Shown here piece after piece: positions 52,870-61,817 of a DNA stretch of 64,000 nucleotides (its first letter is position 1; every line of letters starts with the position of its first letter). A program made the translations under genes and the position numbers. The notes beneath the pieces are model-generated. The model ran no database searches, had not been told where the DNA came from, and was given only the letters and a program-made list of their open reading frames with translations. The DNA is from an uncultured Opitutaceae bacterium (lineage in GTDB: Bacteria; Verrucomicrobiota; Verrucomicrobiia; Opitutales; Opitutaceae): positions 1-64,000 of the forward strand of contig CALFNN010000048.1 in assembly GCA_937902925.1 (NCBI GenBank), given 5' to 3'.

Positions 52870-55800
52870 TCAGCCGCGGCGGGAGCCGAGGCGGATCCGC
52901 GGATCGAGCCAGAGGAGGAGGAGATCGCTGACGAGCGTGCCGCAGACGCCGAGGACACTCAGGACCATCAGCATCGAACCGGCGAAATACGTGTCCTGGT
53001 TCAGAAGCGCCGAGAGCATTTCCGGCCCGATGATCGGCAGGCTGAGCACCAGGGCGATGATGGCGCCGCCGGACAGCAGGTGCGGAAACAGGCCGCCCAG
53101 CCCCGAGACGAACGGGTTCAGGGCGATGCGCACCGGATATTTCAGCAGGAGCCGCAACGGACGGCAGCCGCGGGCGCGCGCGGCTGTCACGTAGGGCTTG
53201 CGCAGTTCATCGAGGAGATTCGCGCGCATCACGCGGATCATGCCGGCGGTGCCGCCGAGCCCGAGGACGAGGACGGGCACCCAGACGTGCTGGAGGAGGT
53301 CGACGAACTTGCCCCAGGTCCACGCGAGCTGTGTCGCATAACGTGGTGAGAAGAGCCCGGTCACCTCGAGGCCGAACCAGTCCTTGCTGAGATAAATCAG
53401 GATGAGGGCGCACAGGAACGCCGGCACCGACATGCCGACGAAGCCGAGGAACGTGAGCAGATAATCGCCGGCGGAATACTGGCGGACCGCGGCGTAGATG
53501 CCGGTCGGGAGCGCGAGGGCCCAGGTGAACAGGATGGTGAACCCCGAGATCGCGAGTGTCAGCAGGATGCGGTCGCCCACGATGTCGTTCACGGGACGGT
53601 TGTATTCCATCGAGCGGCCGAGATTGCCCTGGAGCAGGCCCTCGTCGCGCGCGCGGAACGAGGTGAACCACGTGAGCCCGACCCAGCGGAGGTAGCGGCG
53701 AAACTGGCTCTCCTCGAGGTGGAAGTTCACCCGGAGATCGTCGATCTGCGCGCTCGCGGACGCGTCGCCCGTGAGTTCGAGTTCCTGCACGCGGGCGGTG
53801 ATGAAATCGCCCGGCGGCAGCTGGATCACGGTGAACACCATCGCCGACACGATCGTCATCGTCGGGACCATCACGAGGAGCCGGCGGCCGATGAAGGGAT
53901 GGCGAAACGCGACCAGCCCGAGGCCGGCGAGGACGCCACCGGCGACGAGCCAGCGCAGCAATGTCGCCAGCACGGCTCCGGCGCGGCCCGTCGCCGAGGG
54001 CGGGGCGGCGGCGTTGATCGCATCGGGCATGGGAACGATGTGCGCGATTTCGGTTTTCGTCTGCGCGATTGTCCCGGGGCCGTCCGCGGGTTTCTCCCAG
54101 AAGTAGGTTTCCATGCCCGTGTTCGCGGGCGTCATGTAGGGTGTGCCGGTGATCGCGTGGTCGGGGACGTTGCGCAGGCCGTTCTTCACGACGACGAGTT
54201 GCGGCGGGGGGGTGGCGATGGAGATCGACCAGACGTTCTCCGCCGCGATGTGCTGGATTTCGCGGAAATATTTGATCGCCCCGGCACGCGAGGTCGCCGT
54301 GTAGGCTTGGTCGAGAATCTCCATTTCCCGGCGCAGCGGATGATCGCGCGGCGGCTCGATGGCGCCTTTCTGGGCCCGGGCCGCCGGGTCGCCGTAGAGG
54401 CCGCCGTAGCGATACCAGAGGCCGTAGCCGGGCGCAAAAAAAGATTCGCCGAACGTCGGCACGAAATTGCGCGGATCGAGGAGCGGGTCGAATTCGGTGT
54501 CGCCCGTCCAGACATCGAAGTCGTGCTTGAACGCGGCCTTTTCGGCGTAGAACAGCGGGCGGCCCTCGGTGCGCAGGATCGTGCGGACGCCGACCCGCGC
54601 CCAATCGTCGATCACGAATTGCGCGGGCTCGGCCGTGACGTTGGCGGTCGCGACGTAGAGGAAGAACGTCATGCGCGAGCCGTCGGCAAAAGTCCGGAAG
54701 CCCTCGCGGTCGCGGTGCGCGAGGCCGAGGTCGTCGAGGAGCCGGTTTGCCTGGGCGGGATCGTGGGCGGTGAAACTCGAGAACAATTCCGGGCTGTGAA
54801 AATCCGAGAGCGGGCCGCCGTCGAGCTGCGCGGGTTCGCCCTGGCCGTTGAACACGGCATTGATGATGGCGCGGCGGTCGATGGCGAGCGAGAGGGACTG
54901 GCGGAAGCGTTTGTCGTTCAGGAGCGCCGCTTTTTTCCCGGTGTCCGGCTGGGTGGGATCGATCTGGCGGTTCAGCACGGGGAAAATCGTGAACGCGGAG
55001 CGCGTCGCCGGAAACCAGTGGAGCACGTGGTAGCCGCCCGACGCCATGCCGCCGAGCAGGAGCGTGTGGTCCTCGGGGAAGATGTGGCGGTCCTGCATCG
55101 AGAGCTCGCCGTTGCTCGCGGCGACGGGGATCAGGGCCGGCGTCTTCACGTCGATCACGATGCGGTCGAGGTAGGGCAGTTGGTGGCCGGCGGAATCGAC
55201 GGCGCAATAATACGGGTTGCGCACGAACGTGTAGGGCGCGCTCGGCTTGTAGCTGCGAAAAATCCACGGCGAGAGCCGCGGGCAGGCCGGGTTGCGCCAT
55301 TCCTTCATCCGCCGGTAAACGGCGATCGGGCTGCCGAGCTTCAGCGCGGCCATCGTCCGCCGGATCAGCGCCTGGTCGCCGACGGCGGGATGATACTGGC
55401 GCAGGTAGTGCGCGGGAAACAGGATGTCGAACTGGTCGGCGGTGCGGGCGGCGCAGGTCGGAAAATAGGGATTGGGCAGCGGAAAGTGGAAGCGGACGCG
55501 GAGATCGTCGATTTTTTCCACCGTGCCCAGCTGCCCGGCGATCCGCATGAAGCGCGGCGCCTGCTTGAAGTAGAGCACCTCCCACTGCCACCAGAACATG
55601 ATGTCGTCGGCGGTGAACGGCGCGCCGTCGGACCATTTCATGCCGCGGCGGAGCGTGAAGGTGAAGTCCCGCTGGTCGGGCGAAACGTCGAGCGATTTCG
55701 CGATGTAGGGGACGACCGGGTAGCCCTGCGGCGACCAACGCATGAGCGTCGGCGTCGTGAGCAGCGACTGCGTCGTCAGCACGTCGCGCTCGGAATTGGC

Positions 55801-56178
55801 CAACCGATACCAGGTGCCGCCATAGTTGCCCAATCCGTCGCAGCCCTCGAGCACGAGCGGCTCGGGCCCGACGCGCGCCGCGACCGGCGGCAGTTTTCCA
55901 TCGCGCACAAAGTCGTCGAGGATCGGCGCCTCCTGCCGCGGCCACCAGGCGGCGGCGGCGCCCGCGGCATAGTCGACGGTTTGCACGACGACCGGAGGAT
56001 GCGCGCGATCCAGGGTGACGGCGCGCGAGGCTTCGACCCGGGCGACGAGCGCGGGAGCGGGGGGCGGGGGCGGAGTTTTCACGTCCGGGCGAAAGCCGCG
56101 GGCGACGAGAAAAAGGAGACCGCCGATGCCGGCCGCCACGGAAAGATAACCGAGGAGGATTCGCGCAAGACCCTTCAC
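52870..56178 (-). CDS. fusion of ABC substrate-binding protein (family 5) and OppB-like permease
   Basis: 1102 aa from the GTG at 56178, which overlaps the stop of the GH28 gene (GTGA); the frame is open farther upstream but runs antiparallel to nothing real and inside the GH28 gene. Residues 4-25 (ILLGYLSVAAGIGGLLFLV) are a membrane anchor rather than a cleaved signal. Residues about 60-680 form an SBP_bac_5 binding protein (YIAKSLDVSPDQRDFTFTL, GMKWSDGAPFTADDIMFW, FRQSLSLAIDRRAI). A membrane segment near 715-735 leads into an OppB-like permease at about 740-1102 (PPGDFITARV, YVTAARARGCRPLRLLLKYPVR, GGAIIALVLSLP). The receptor is thus tethered to its own channel subunit. Confidence 0.88.
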   Translation of the reverse strand: MKGLARILLGYLSVAAGIGGLLFLVARGFRPDVKTPPPPPAPALVARVEASRAVTLDRAHPPVVVQTVDYAAGAAAAWWPRQEAPILDDFVRDGKLPPVAARVGPEPLVLEGCDGLGNYGGTWYRLANSERDVLTTQSLLTTPTLMRWSPQGYPVVPYIAKSLDVSPDQRDFTFTLRRGMKWSDGAPFTADDIMFWWQWEVLYFKQAPRFMRIAGQLGTVEKIDDLRVRFHFPLPNPYFPTCAARTADQFDILFPAHYLRQYHPAVGDQALIRRTMAALKLGSPIAVYRRMKEWRNPACPRLSPWIFRSYKPSAPYTFVRNPYYCAVDSAGHQLPYLDRIVIDVKTPALIPVAASNGELSMQDRHIFPEDHTLLLGGMASGGYHVLHWFPATRSAFTIFPVLNRQIDPTQPDTGKKAALLNDKRFRQSLSLAIDRRAIINAVFNGQGEPAQLDGGPLSDFHSPELFSSFTAHDPAQANRLLDDLGLAHRDREGFRTFADGSRMTFFLYVATANVTAEPAQFVIDDWARVGVRTILRTEGRPLFYAEKAAFKHDFDVWTGDTEFDPLLDPRNFVPTFGESFFAPGYGLWYRYGGLYGDPAARAQKGAIEPPRDHPLRREMEILDQAYTATSRAGAIKYFREIQHIAAENVWSISIATPPPQLVVVKNGLRNVPDHAITGTPYMTPANTGMETYFWEKPADGPGTIAQTKTEIAHIVPMPDAINAAAPPSATGRAGAVLATLLRWLVAGGVLAGLGLVAFRHPFIGRRLLVMVPTMTIVSAMVFTVIQLPPGDFITARVQELELTGDASASAQIDDLRVNFHLEESQFRRYLRWVGLTWFTSFRARDEGLLQGNLGRSMEYNRPVNDIVGDRILLTLAISGFTILFTWALALPTGIYAAVRQYSAGDYLLTFLGFVGMSVPAFLCALILIYLSKDWFGLEVTGLFSPRYATQLAWTWGKFVDLLQHVWVPVLVLGLGGTAGMIRVMRANLLDELRKPYVTAARARGCRPLRLLLKYPVRIALNPFVSGLGGLFPHLLSGGAIIALVLSLPIIGPEMLSALLNQDTYFAGSMLMVLSVLGVCGTLVSDLLLLWLDPRIRLGSRRG

Positions 56179-58433
56179 CTTGGCGGCGGCACGGTGGCGG
56201 AGAGAAAACCGGAATCGACCAGGGCGGACAGGCCGGCCGCGAGGAAGGCCGCCTGCTTTTCGCGCGCGGCCTCGTCGAAGTGGACGTGATCGACGAAGGC
56301 GGCGGGCACGAGCGGCAGCGAAAACGCATGCAGGTCGAGCGTGGGCACGCCGGCGGCGGCCATGACCTCGTCGGCGGCGCGGTTGTAGCGGTCCACGTCG
56401 GCGGCGAAGCGGTGGAATTTCTGGCAGCGCGCGTTGTGCACGCGGTCGATCACGGGGCTGATCCTCACCCAGACCACGCGGAGCCCGGTTGGTGCGGTCT
56501 CGGCGAGGATGGCACGCAGATTCGCGGCGTATTCGTCGAGGGGAACGCGCCGTTCGCCCGTGAGCGGGTCGGTGCGCAAATCGTGGAGGCCGCAGTTGAG
56601 GAGGAGAATGTCGGCGGCGATGGGATTTTGGACGCGGCGGCGGCGCAGGTATTCGAGCACCATCCGTGAATCGCCGCCATTGGCGCCCTTCGGGTCGTCC
56701 AGGTTCGTGCTGGTGCCCGTGGCGTCGTCCCGCTTGCGGTCGTAGCCGAAACGCGGGGCGACGAGTCGCTCGAACGCCGGCCCGTAGTCGATGGAAATGC
56801 TGTCGCCGACGACGAACACGCGGGGCCGCGCCGCGACGGGCGGGCCGATGGCCGGGAGCCGGCCGCGCTCGATCGGCGATGCGGCGTGAAGATCCGGGAC
56901 GTCCGCGCAATGGTCGACGGTGAGCCCGCGGACGTTTTTCAAAACGAACACCGGCACGTCCGGCGCATGCGTCGCGGTGACGTGGCTGACGCGGATATCG
57001 GTGACATCGTCGAGGACGAACGGCGGACGCGCGTCACCGGTGGCCGTGCGCACGTCGATCGCGTGCAGCGTGACGCCGCGCAGGTGTCGCAGGAAGAAAC
57101 CGTAGGCGGGCGTCCGGCGAAAATGAAAGGGTTCCGGATAGCCAGCCTCGAGTTCCTCGACCGCGCAGGCCGCGTCGTAGGCCGTGCCGCCGCCACGGAA
57201 GGCGAGGCGGATGTTGCTGAACGTAACGTCCTCGATCGGATGGCCCGGGATGCCGGAGATGAGGCAGCCGAGGCGGGGGTCGATGTCGCTGGCGGTGATG
57301 TTGCTGAGGACCACGCGGCGGACCACGCTGACCGGCGGCTGGCTGTAGCCGCGGCCGGGGCGGTTGCCAAGCCGGAGGAAGATCGGCGGGTTCGCGACAT
57401 CGCGCAGCGTGAGGTTCGTGACGGTGATGTCCTCGAGGATCCCGCCGTCGACGGCCTCGAGGGCAAGGCCGCGGCAATATTCGAACACGCAGTTCGAGAT
57501 CGTGATGTTCTTGAAGCCGCCGAAGGACTCGGTGCCGAGCTTGATGCGCCCCGTCGGGCCGCCGTGGTTCGCGAGCGTGCCCGGCTGCGGGCCGAAGGCG
57601 AGCGCGCCGGTCGCGCCCGCCGGGGCGGGCCGCGTGAAATCGGTGCGCCGCTGGCGGGTGCCGTCGAGCAGCGTGCCGAGATCGTAGCCGCTGACGAAGC
57701 AGTTGGTGATGGTGACGTTTTCGGTGGCGCGGGCATAGCCGAGCGCGGCGCTGCTTTTCAGGCAGATGCCGTCGTCGAACGGCGAGTTCACGCTGCAATT
57801 CGAGATGCGCACGTTGCGGCAGCCGTCGAAGTCCATGCCGTCGCGTTGCGTGTCGATTGTCACGTGATCGACCGTGAGATTGTCGGTGCCGCTGGCGAGG
57901 ATCGCGAAGTGGCCGCCCTGCAGGAGGGAAAAATCGCGGAGCAGGACGTTGCGGCAGTCCTTCAGGGCGATGCCCTTGTTGCCGGCGCCTGCGGGCACGC
58001 TCGGCGTGCGAACGAGGCTCTTGCCGAAGATCCGGCCGGGGCCGACGATCGCGATGTCCTCGAGCCCCACGCCGGAAATCAGGCTGTTGCGCCAGTGGCT
58101 GTTGCCGAAATGCGAAAGCTTCTGCGCATCCGGCGCGGTCTCGGGCTCCGGGGGATCGAAGGGATGGCGCTCGTAGGGCGCCGCCTCCAGGACGGCGCCC
58201 GGGCCCAGCGAGAGCGTGATCCGGCTCTGCAACCGGAGCGAAGCGGAAAGGTAGGTGCCGGCGGAAAGGTGGACGACGCCGCCGCCGGCGGCGTGCGCGG
58301 CGTCGATGGCCCGCTGGATGGCCGGGGAGTCGAGCGTGGAGCCGTCGGCGGCGGCACCGAAGGTTTTGACGTCGAAGATTCCGTCCGGCGGCGGAGATGT
58401 GGCGGCGGAATGAGGAGCGGGATCGGGCAACAT
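56175..58433 (-). CDS. GH28-type pectinase-like domain fused to SGNH hydrolase
   Basis: 752 aa from the ATG at 58433 (MLPDPAPHSAATS). Residues 15-510 form a right-handed beta-helix of the GH28 (polygalacturonase-like) group: FDVKTFGAAADGSTLDS, DFDGCRNVRISNCSVNSPFDDGICLKSS with the Asp pair, and GRIKLGTESFGG matching the RIK segment. Residues about 530-752 are an SGNH/GDSL esterase: FVVGDSISIDYG (block I Ser), the block II Gly in NGGDSRM, LLNCGLHDLR (block III Asn) and DHVHFDE (block V Asp and His). There is no signal peptide, so it would work in the cytosol on imported oligomers. A pectic oligosaccharide with acyl groups is the likely substrate (inference). Confidence 0.85.
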   Translation of the reverse strand: MLPDPAPHSAATSPPPDGIFDVKTFGAAADGSTLDSPAIQRAIDAAHAAGGGVVHLSAGTYLSASLRLQSRITLSLGPGAVLEAAPYERHPFDPPEPETAPDAQKLSHFGNSHWRNSLISGVGLEDIAIVGPGRIFGKSLVRTPSVPAGAGNKGIALKDCRNVLLRDFSLLQGGHFAILASGTDNLTVDHVTIDTQRDGMDFDGCRNVRISNCSVNSPFDDGICLKSSAALGYARATENVTITNCFVSGYDLGTLLDGTRQRRTDFTRPAPAGATGALAFGPQPGTLANHGGPTGRIKLGTESFGGFKNITISNCVFEYCRGLALEAVDGGILEDITVTNLTLRDVANPPIFLRLGNRPGRGYSQPPVSVVRRVVLSNITASDIDPRLGCLISGIPGHPIEDVTFSNIRLAFRGGGTAYDAACAVEELEAGYPEPFHFRRTPAYGFFLRHLRGVTLHAIDVRTATGDARPPFVLDDVTDIRVSHVTATHAPDVPVFVLKNVRGLTVDHCADVPDLHAASPIERGRLPAIGPPVAARPRVFVVGDSISIDYGPAFERLVAPRFGYDRKRDDATGTSTNLDDPKGANGGDSRMVLEYLRRRRVQNPIAADILLLNCGLHDLRTDPLTGERRVPLDEYAANLRAILAETAPTGLRVVWVRISPVIDRVHNARCQKFHRFAADVDRYNRAADEVMAAAGVPTLDLHAFSLPLVPAAFVDHVHFDEAAREKQAAFLAAGLSALVDSGFLSATVPPPR

Positions 58434-58521
58434 CGGAAAAAAGGTGGGAAGGGGCCAACGGCGGGTCGAACCGTTCCGACACGATTTGGGTTTCAACGGC
58501 TCTACAGAAGCGACGGGAAAC

Positions 58522-58533
58522 TTATACGAATAG
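58522..58533. promoter_or_regulatory. palindrome-like operator before the GH28 gene
   Basis: TTATACGAATAG lies about 90 bases upstream of the start at 58433, inside an AT-rich island unusual for this region. Its form TTATACGAATA is the reverse complement of the motif at 61689-61700 in 11 of 12 positions. It probably binds the same regulator and marks an internal promoter. Confidence 0.5.
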
Positions 58534-58549
58534 AATAAATCGCGAATTG

Positions 58550-59323
58550 CTAAAAACTATCGGCGGCTCCGCCGTCGACGGGCAGGACGACGCCGGTGAC
58601 GAACCGGGCGGCGGGTGAGGCGAGATAGACGGCAGCCCAGCCGATGTCGTCGGGGTCGCCGAAGCGGGCGAGCGGCGTGCGACCAAGAATCCTGGCCTTG
58701 CGTGCCGGGTCGCCGCTCAACGCACGGTCGAGCATCTCGGACGCGATCCAGCCGGGCGCAATCGCGTTGACCCGGACGCCGTGCGGTCCCCATTCGGTCG
58801 AGAGCGTGCGCACGATGCCGAGATAGGCGCTCTTCGCGGCCGAGTAGGCGACGACGGCTGGCATGCCGATCAGGGCCGTCATCGACGCCGTGAAGAGGAT
58901 GCAACCGGATTTGCGCTCCACCATGCGGCGGCCGACCTCGCGGGTGAGGGCGAAGGCCCCGGACACGTGCGTTTCCAGCACGCCGGCGAATTCGGCGTCG
59001 CTCGTCTGCACCGCGGGTTTTTTCAGATGCACGCCGGCGTTGTTGATCAGGATCGTGACGGGACCGGCGAGCTGCCCGGCGGCGGCGGCGAGCGCGGGCA
59101 CGGTCGCGAGCTTCGTGATGTCGCCCGCCAGCGGGAAGGCGCCGGCGCCGAGGGCGGCGCAGGCCTTTGCGAGTTCGTTCTCGCGCCGGCCCACCAGCAC
59201 CACTTTTGCGCCCGTGGCGACGAGGCAGCGCGCCATGCCGAAGCCGAGGCCGGTGCCGCCGCCGGTGATGAGCGCGGTCTGGCCGGTGAGATCGAACGCG
59301 GCGGTGGGTGAGGGAAGATTCAT
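58550..59323 (-). CDS. short-chain dehydrogenase/reductase (SDR)
   Basis: 257 aa. Classical SDR features: cofactor motif [17 protein letters not shown], the catalytic Ser in [10 protein letters not shown] and YSAAK with Tyr and Lys, and the C-terminal VLPVDGGAA. Of the usual SDR length. It overlaps the UxaA gene by 4 bases. In a uronate locus such enzymes commonly reduce tagaturonate/fructuronate-type or keto-deoxy-sugar intermediates; the exact substrate cannot be told. Confidence 0.92.
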   Translation of the reverse strand: MNLPSPTAAFDLTGQTALITGGGTGLGFGMARCLVATGAKVVLVGRRENELAKACAALGAGAFPLAGDITKLATVPALAAAAGQLAGPVTILINNAGVHLKKPAVQTSDAEFAGVLETHVSGAFALTREVGRRMVERKSGCILFTASMTALIGMPAVVAYSAAKSAYLGIVRTLSTEWGPHGVRVNAIAPGWIASEMLDRALSGDPARKARILGRTPLARFGDPDDIGWAAVYLASPAARFVTGVVLPVDGGAADSF

Positions 59324-60543
59324 GCGCGGCAGCCGGCGGCGAGCGCCGGCGTTTCCTGGTGCTTATACATGATGAAATACTCGCGGTGGCCGAGGCGTTC
59401 CGGTTTGCTCGGTTCGCCGCGCGCAATCCGGACGATGAGGTCGCCGAGTTCGTGTCCCGCCTGCGCGAGCGTCAGATCGCCGTCGAGGACGCGGCCGGCG
59501 TTGAAGTCCATGTCCTCCTCCATTGCGCGAAAGGTCGCGCGGTTGCCGGTGACCTTGACGAGCGGTGCGACCGGGCTGCCGATGACGCTGCCGCGACCGG
59601 TGACGAAAAGAACGATCTGCGCGCCCGCGCTGATGAGGTCCATGATGCCCTCGGTGTCGTTGGGATTGGTATAGCCGAACTGCATGAAGTGCGCGTCGGG
59701 CACGCTGTCCATGATCCAGAGACCGGGACCGCGCGGCGCCTCGGCGACGCGAATCACGCCCTGGATCGGCCGCGTGCCGCCCTTCGCGAAGGCGCCGAGA
59801 CTTTTTTCTTCGATCGTCGTGAGGCCGCCGGCGAAGTTTCCCGGCGACACGGAATACTGGCGGACCTCGCGGCAATAGCGCTCGGCCTTCGCATACGCGG
59901 CGGCGAGTTGTTCAGTCGCGCCGGCGTGGGCGGCGCGCGCCAGCAGGTGTGCGCGCAGGCCGATCATCTCGACGGTCTCCTCGAAGATCGCGCGGCCGCC
60001 GGCGTCGACGAGCAGATCGAAAAACGCGCCGACGGCCGGGTTGCCGGCGAGACCCGAGGTGCCGTCCGACCCGCCGCATTCCGCGCCGACCGTGAGATCG
60101 GCGGGCCCCATCGCGACGCGCGGGGTATCGGCGCGGATCTGCGTGCGCAGCCGCCGGGCAAGGTCCTTGCCCGCGGCCACGGATTTGCCCGTGCCGCCGA
60201 GTTGCTGGATGAAAAACCACTCGGCAGGCCGGCCCGACGCGCGGACGACCTGCGCGATCTTTTCCGGCTGCGTGTATTCGCAGCCGAGCCCGACCGAGAG
60301 GACGGCGCCGATGTTCGGGTGCCGCGCGAGCGCGAGCATGAGCCGGATGGCGTAGGCGTTGTCGTAGCAGCCGGGAAATCCGATGACGTGGACGTCGTCC
60401 TCGCCGGCGGCGATGGCGTGCGCGACGTGCTGGGCGCACTCGACGGTGTAGACGACGAGGACAAGGTTGCGGATGCCTTTGCGGCCGTCGGGACGCAGGT
60501 AACCGGTCCAACTGGCAGCGGAGAAAGCGGCGGCGTCAGACAT
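59320..60543 (-). CDS. uxaA: altronate dehydratase-like large subunit (UxaA C-terminal part)
   Basis: 407 aa. It matches the main UxaA/GarD catalytic region: [17 protein letters not shown] at the start, then [48 protein letters not shown]-type [18 protein letters not shown], and [16 protein letters not shown] near the end. These enzymes dehydrate altronate, galactarate or a similar aldonate to a 2-keto-3-deoxy acid with iron. The SAF domain is encoded by a separate gene just upstream, with which it overlaps by 8 bases. The sugar acid may not be altronate. Confidence 0.9.
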   Translation of the reverse strand: MSDAAAFSAASWTGYLRPDGRKGIRNLVLVVYTVECAQHVAHAIAAGEDDVHVIGFPGCYDNAYAIRLMLALARHPNIGAVLSVGLGCEYTQPEKIAQVVRASGRPAEWFFIQQLGGTGKSVAAGKDLARRLRTQIRADTPRVAMGPADLTVGAECGGSDGTSGLAGNPAVGAFFDLLVDAGGRAIFEETVEMIGLRAHLLARAAHAGATEQLAAAYAKAERYCREVRQYSVSPGNFAGGLTTIEEKSLGAFAKGGTRPIQGVIRVAEAPRGPGLWIMDSVPDAHFMQFGYTNPNDTEGIMDLISAGAQIVLFVTGRGSVIGSPVAPLVKVTGNRATFRAMEEDMDFNAGRVLDGDLTLAQAGHELGDLIVRIARGEPSKPERLGHREYFIMYKHQETPALAAGCRA

Positions 60544-60874
60544 ACGCGGAATTCGTATCGCTCGGCGCGCCGGTCTGGCGATCGAGCGAGCTGGAGCGCT
60601 CGTCGAGATCGCTCGCGAGGTTGTGAAGATGCACCCACGCGCCGCGCGCGACCGGCTGAGTCGCCCGGCCGATCGGCGCGCCGAACTTCACGACCGCGGC
60701 GCCAGATGCCAGATCTACGAGGGCGATCTTGTGCCCGCGGGCGATCGCTTCGCGGGCGGGAATTTCGCGGAGTCCGGCGACGGAGCCCGTGAGCGTCACC
60801 GGGCCGGCGGGGGCGTCGTCGAGGAGCGTCGCGACATTGTCGGCGGGGTGAATTTGGAATGCACGCGGAGGCAT
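60536..60874 (-). CDS. altronate dehydratase-like small subunit (UxaA SAF domain)
   Basis: 112 aa. It begins with the SAF-domain pattern of UxaA N-termini: [17 protein letters not shown], then [19 protein letters not shown] and [20 protein letters not shown]. Ends with an extension after the SAF domain ([14 protein letters not shown]). In UxaA this domain is fused to the large part; here it is split into its own gene, as in galactarate/altronate dehydratase two-part systems. It works with the 407-aa protein downstream. Confidence 0.88.
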   Translation of the reverse strand: MPPRAFQIHPADNVATLLDDAPAGPVTLTGSVAGLREIPAREAIARGHKIALVDLASGAAVVKFGAPIGRATQPVARGAWVHLHNLASDLDERSSSLDRQTGAPSDTNSAYV

Positions 60875-60888
60875 GGCGGGGCGCCGGT

Positions 60889-61557
60889 TCAGAGGATGCC
60901 GAACTTCTTGAAGGCGGCGGTGGCGCGCATGCCGCCATCGATCGCCTTGCGGACGAGTTTTTCACCGCGCGCCTTGGCGAGGGCGCGGGTGATGACGTCG
61001 CGCTCGACGGCGCGCGGGACGATGACAACGCCGTCCAAGTCGCCGAAAACCAGGTCGCCCGGCTCGATCCACACGCCACCGATTTCAATCGCACAACGGA
61101 AGGCGGCGACGGCGGTTCGCACGGACGAATCCTGCGCGTAGCGTCCGCGGCTGAACACGGGCCAGTTCTGCTCGAGGACCTTCGGGGTGTCGCGATGAAA
61201 GCCATCGATCACGGCGCCGGCCGCGCCGCGCTTCCGAGCGGCGGCCGTGAGCAGTTCACCCCAATACGCGCAGCGCAGGGCGCCGCCGCCGGCGACATAG
61301 ACCTCGCGCGGCTTCAGGTCGTCGAGCGCCTCGGTCAGCAACCCGAACGGCTTTTTCTGCGGGCCGTGGACATCGATCATGAGGACGGGCATCGCCCGGC
61401 CGACGACCATCATGTAGTCGCGGAGCGGCTGGACGGGCGCCGGCAGGAATTGGTGATAGCGGCCGAGCGCGTCGAGGATGTCGCCCACGACGGGCGTGTA
61501 GAGTTCCCGCTGGATCAACGTGAACAGCTCGGGGTCGGATTTCCATTCGGGGGTCAT
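60889..61557 (-). CDS. RraA-like family protein (possible oxo-acid aldolase)
   Basis: 222 aa. It fits the RraA/HMG-aldolase fold: [64 protein letters not shown] and [16 protein letters not shown]. Catabolic members are metal-dependent aldolases or decarboxylases acting on 2-keto-acids (for example 4-hydroxy-4-methyl-2-oxoglutarate). Position at the head of the dehydratase unit suggests it cleaves the keto-acid product, but the family contains many uncharacterised members. It is the first gene of the minus-strand operon. Confidence 0.85.
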   Translation of the reverse strand: MTPEWKSDPELFTLIQRELYTPVVGDILDALGRYHQFLPAPVQPLRDYMMVVGRAMPVLMIDVHGPQKKPFGLLTEALDDLKPREVYVAGGGALRCAYWGELLTAAARKRGAAGAVIDGFHRDTPKVLEQNWPVFSRGRYAQDSSVRTAVAAFRCAIEIGGVWIEPGDLVFGDLDGVVIVPRAVERDVITRALAKARGEKLVRKAIDGGMRATAAFKKFGIL

Positions 61558-61611
61558 CGGTGGTGCCGGCAGGATTCGCGCATCGCCGGGCCGGCGAAAG
61601 CGACGGTTGGC

Positions 61612-61623
61612 TTATTCAAATAA
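61612..61623. promoter_or_regulatory. palindrome-like operator, divergent region copy A
   Basis: TTATTCAAATAA (TTATT-CA-AATAA) is an inverted repeat 55 bases upstream of the RraA start. It resembles the copies at 61689 and 58522; a combined consensus is TTATWCGWATAA. Confidence 0.45.
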
Positions 61624-61688
61624 GAGCGAGCGCCCGGGCGACGACCGGCGCAAGGTCCAGGAGGCCGTGGTGAAATCCGCGGCGGGCC

Positions 61689-61700
61689 TTATTCGTATAA
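61689..61700. promoter_or_regulatory. palindrome-like operator, divergent region copy B
   Basis: TTATTCGTATAA lies 77 bases from copy A and about 118 bases before the receptor start. Together the two copies flank the centre of the 260-base divergent region, where both the RraA operon and the receptor must be transcribed from. Confidence 0.5.
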
Positions 61701-61817
61701 ATGAGGCGGCGTTTGCCGTGGGGGCGTCGATCCGGAGAGTCGCCCGCCCAAGGCAAGAAAGCCGGCAACCCAGCTGTATTTCCGTTCCCCCCAGTTCCCC
61801 GCCCACAGCCCTACACC

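Noticed and set aside
56179-56910. N-terminal extension of the binding-protein/permease fusion into the GH28 gene
   Set aside because: The extension is Arg/Pro-rich and lies out of frame inside a good gene. The GTG at 56178 precedes a membrane anchor and overlaps the upstream stop in the usual way.
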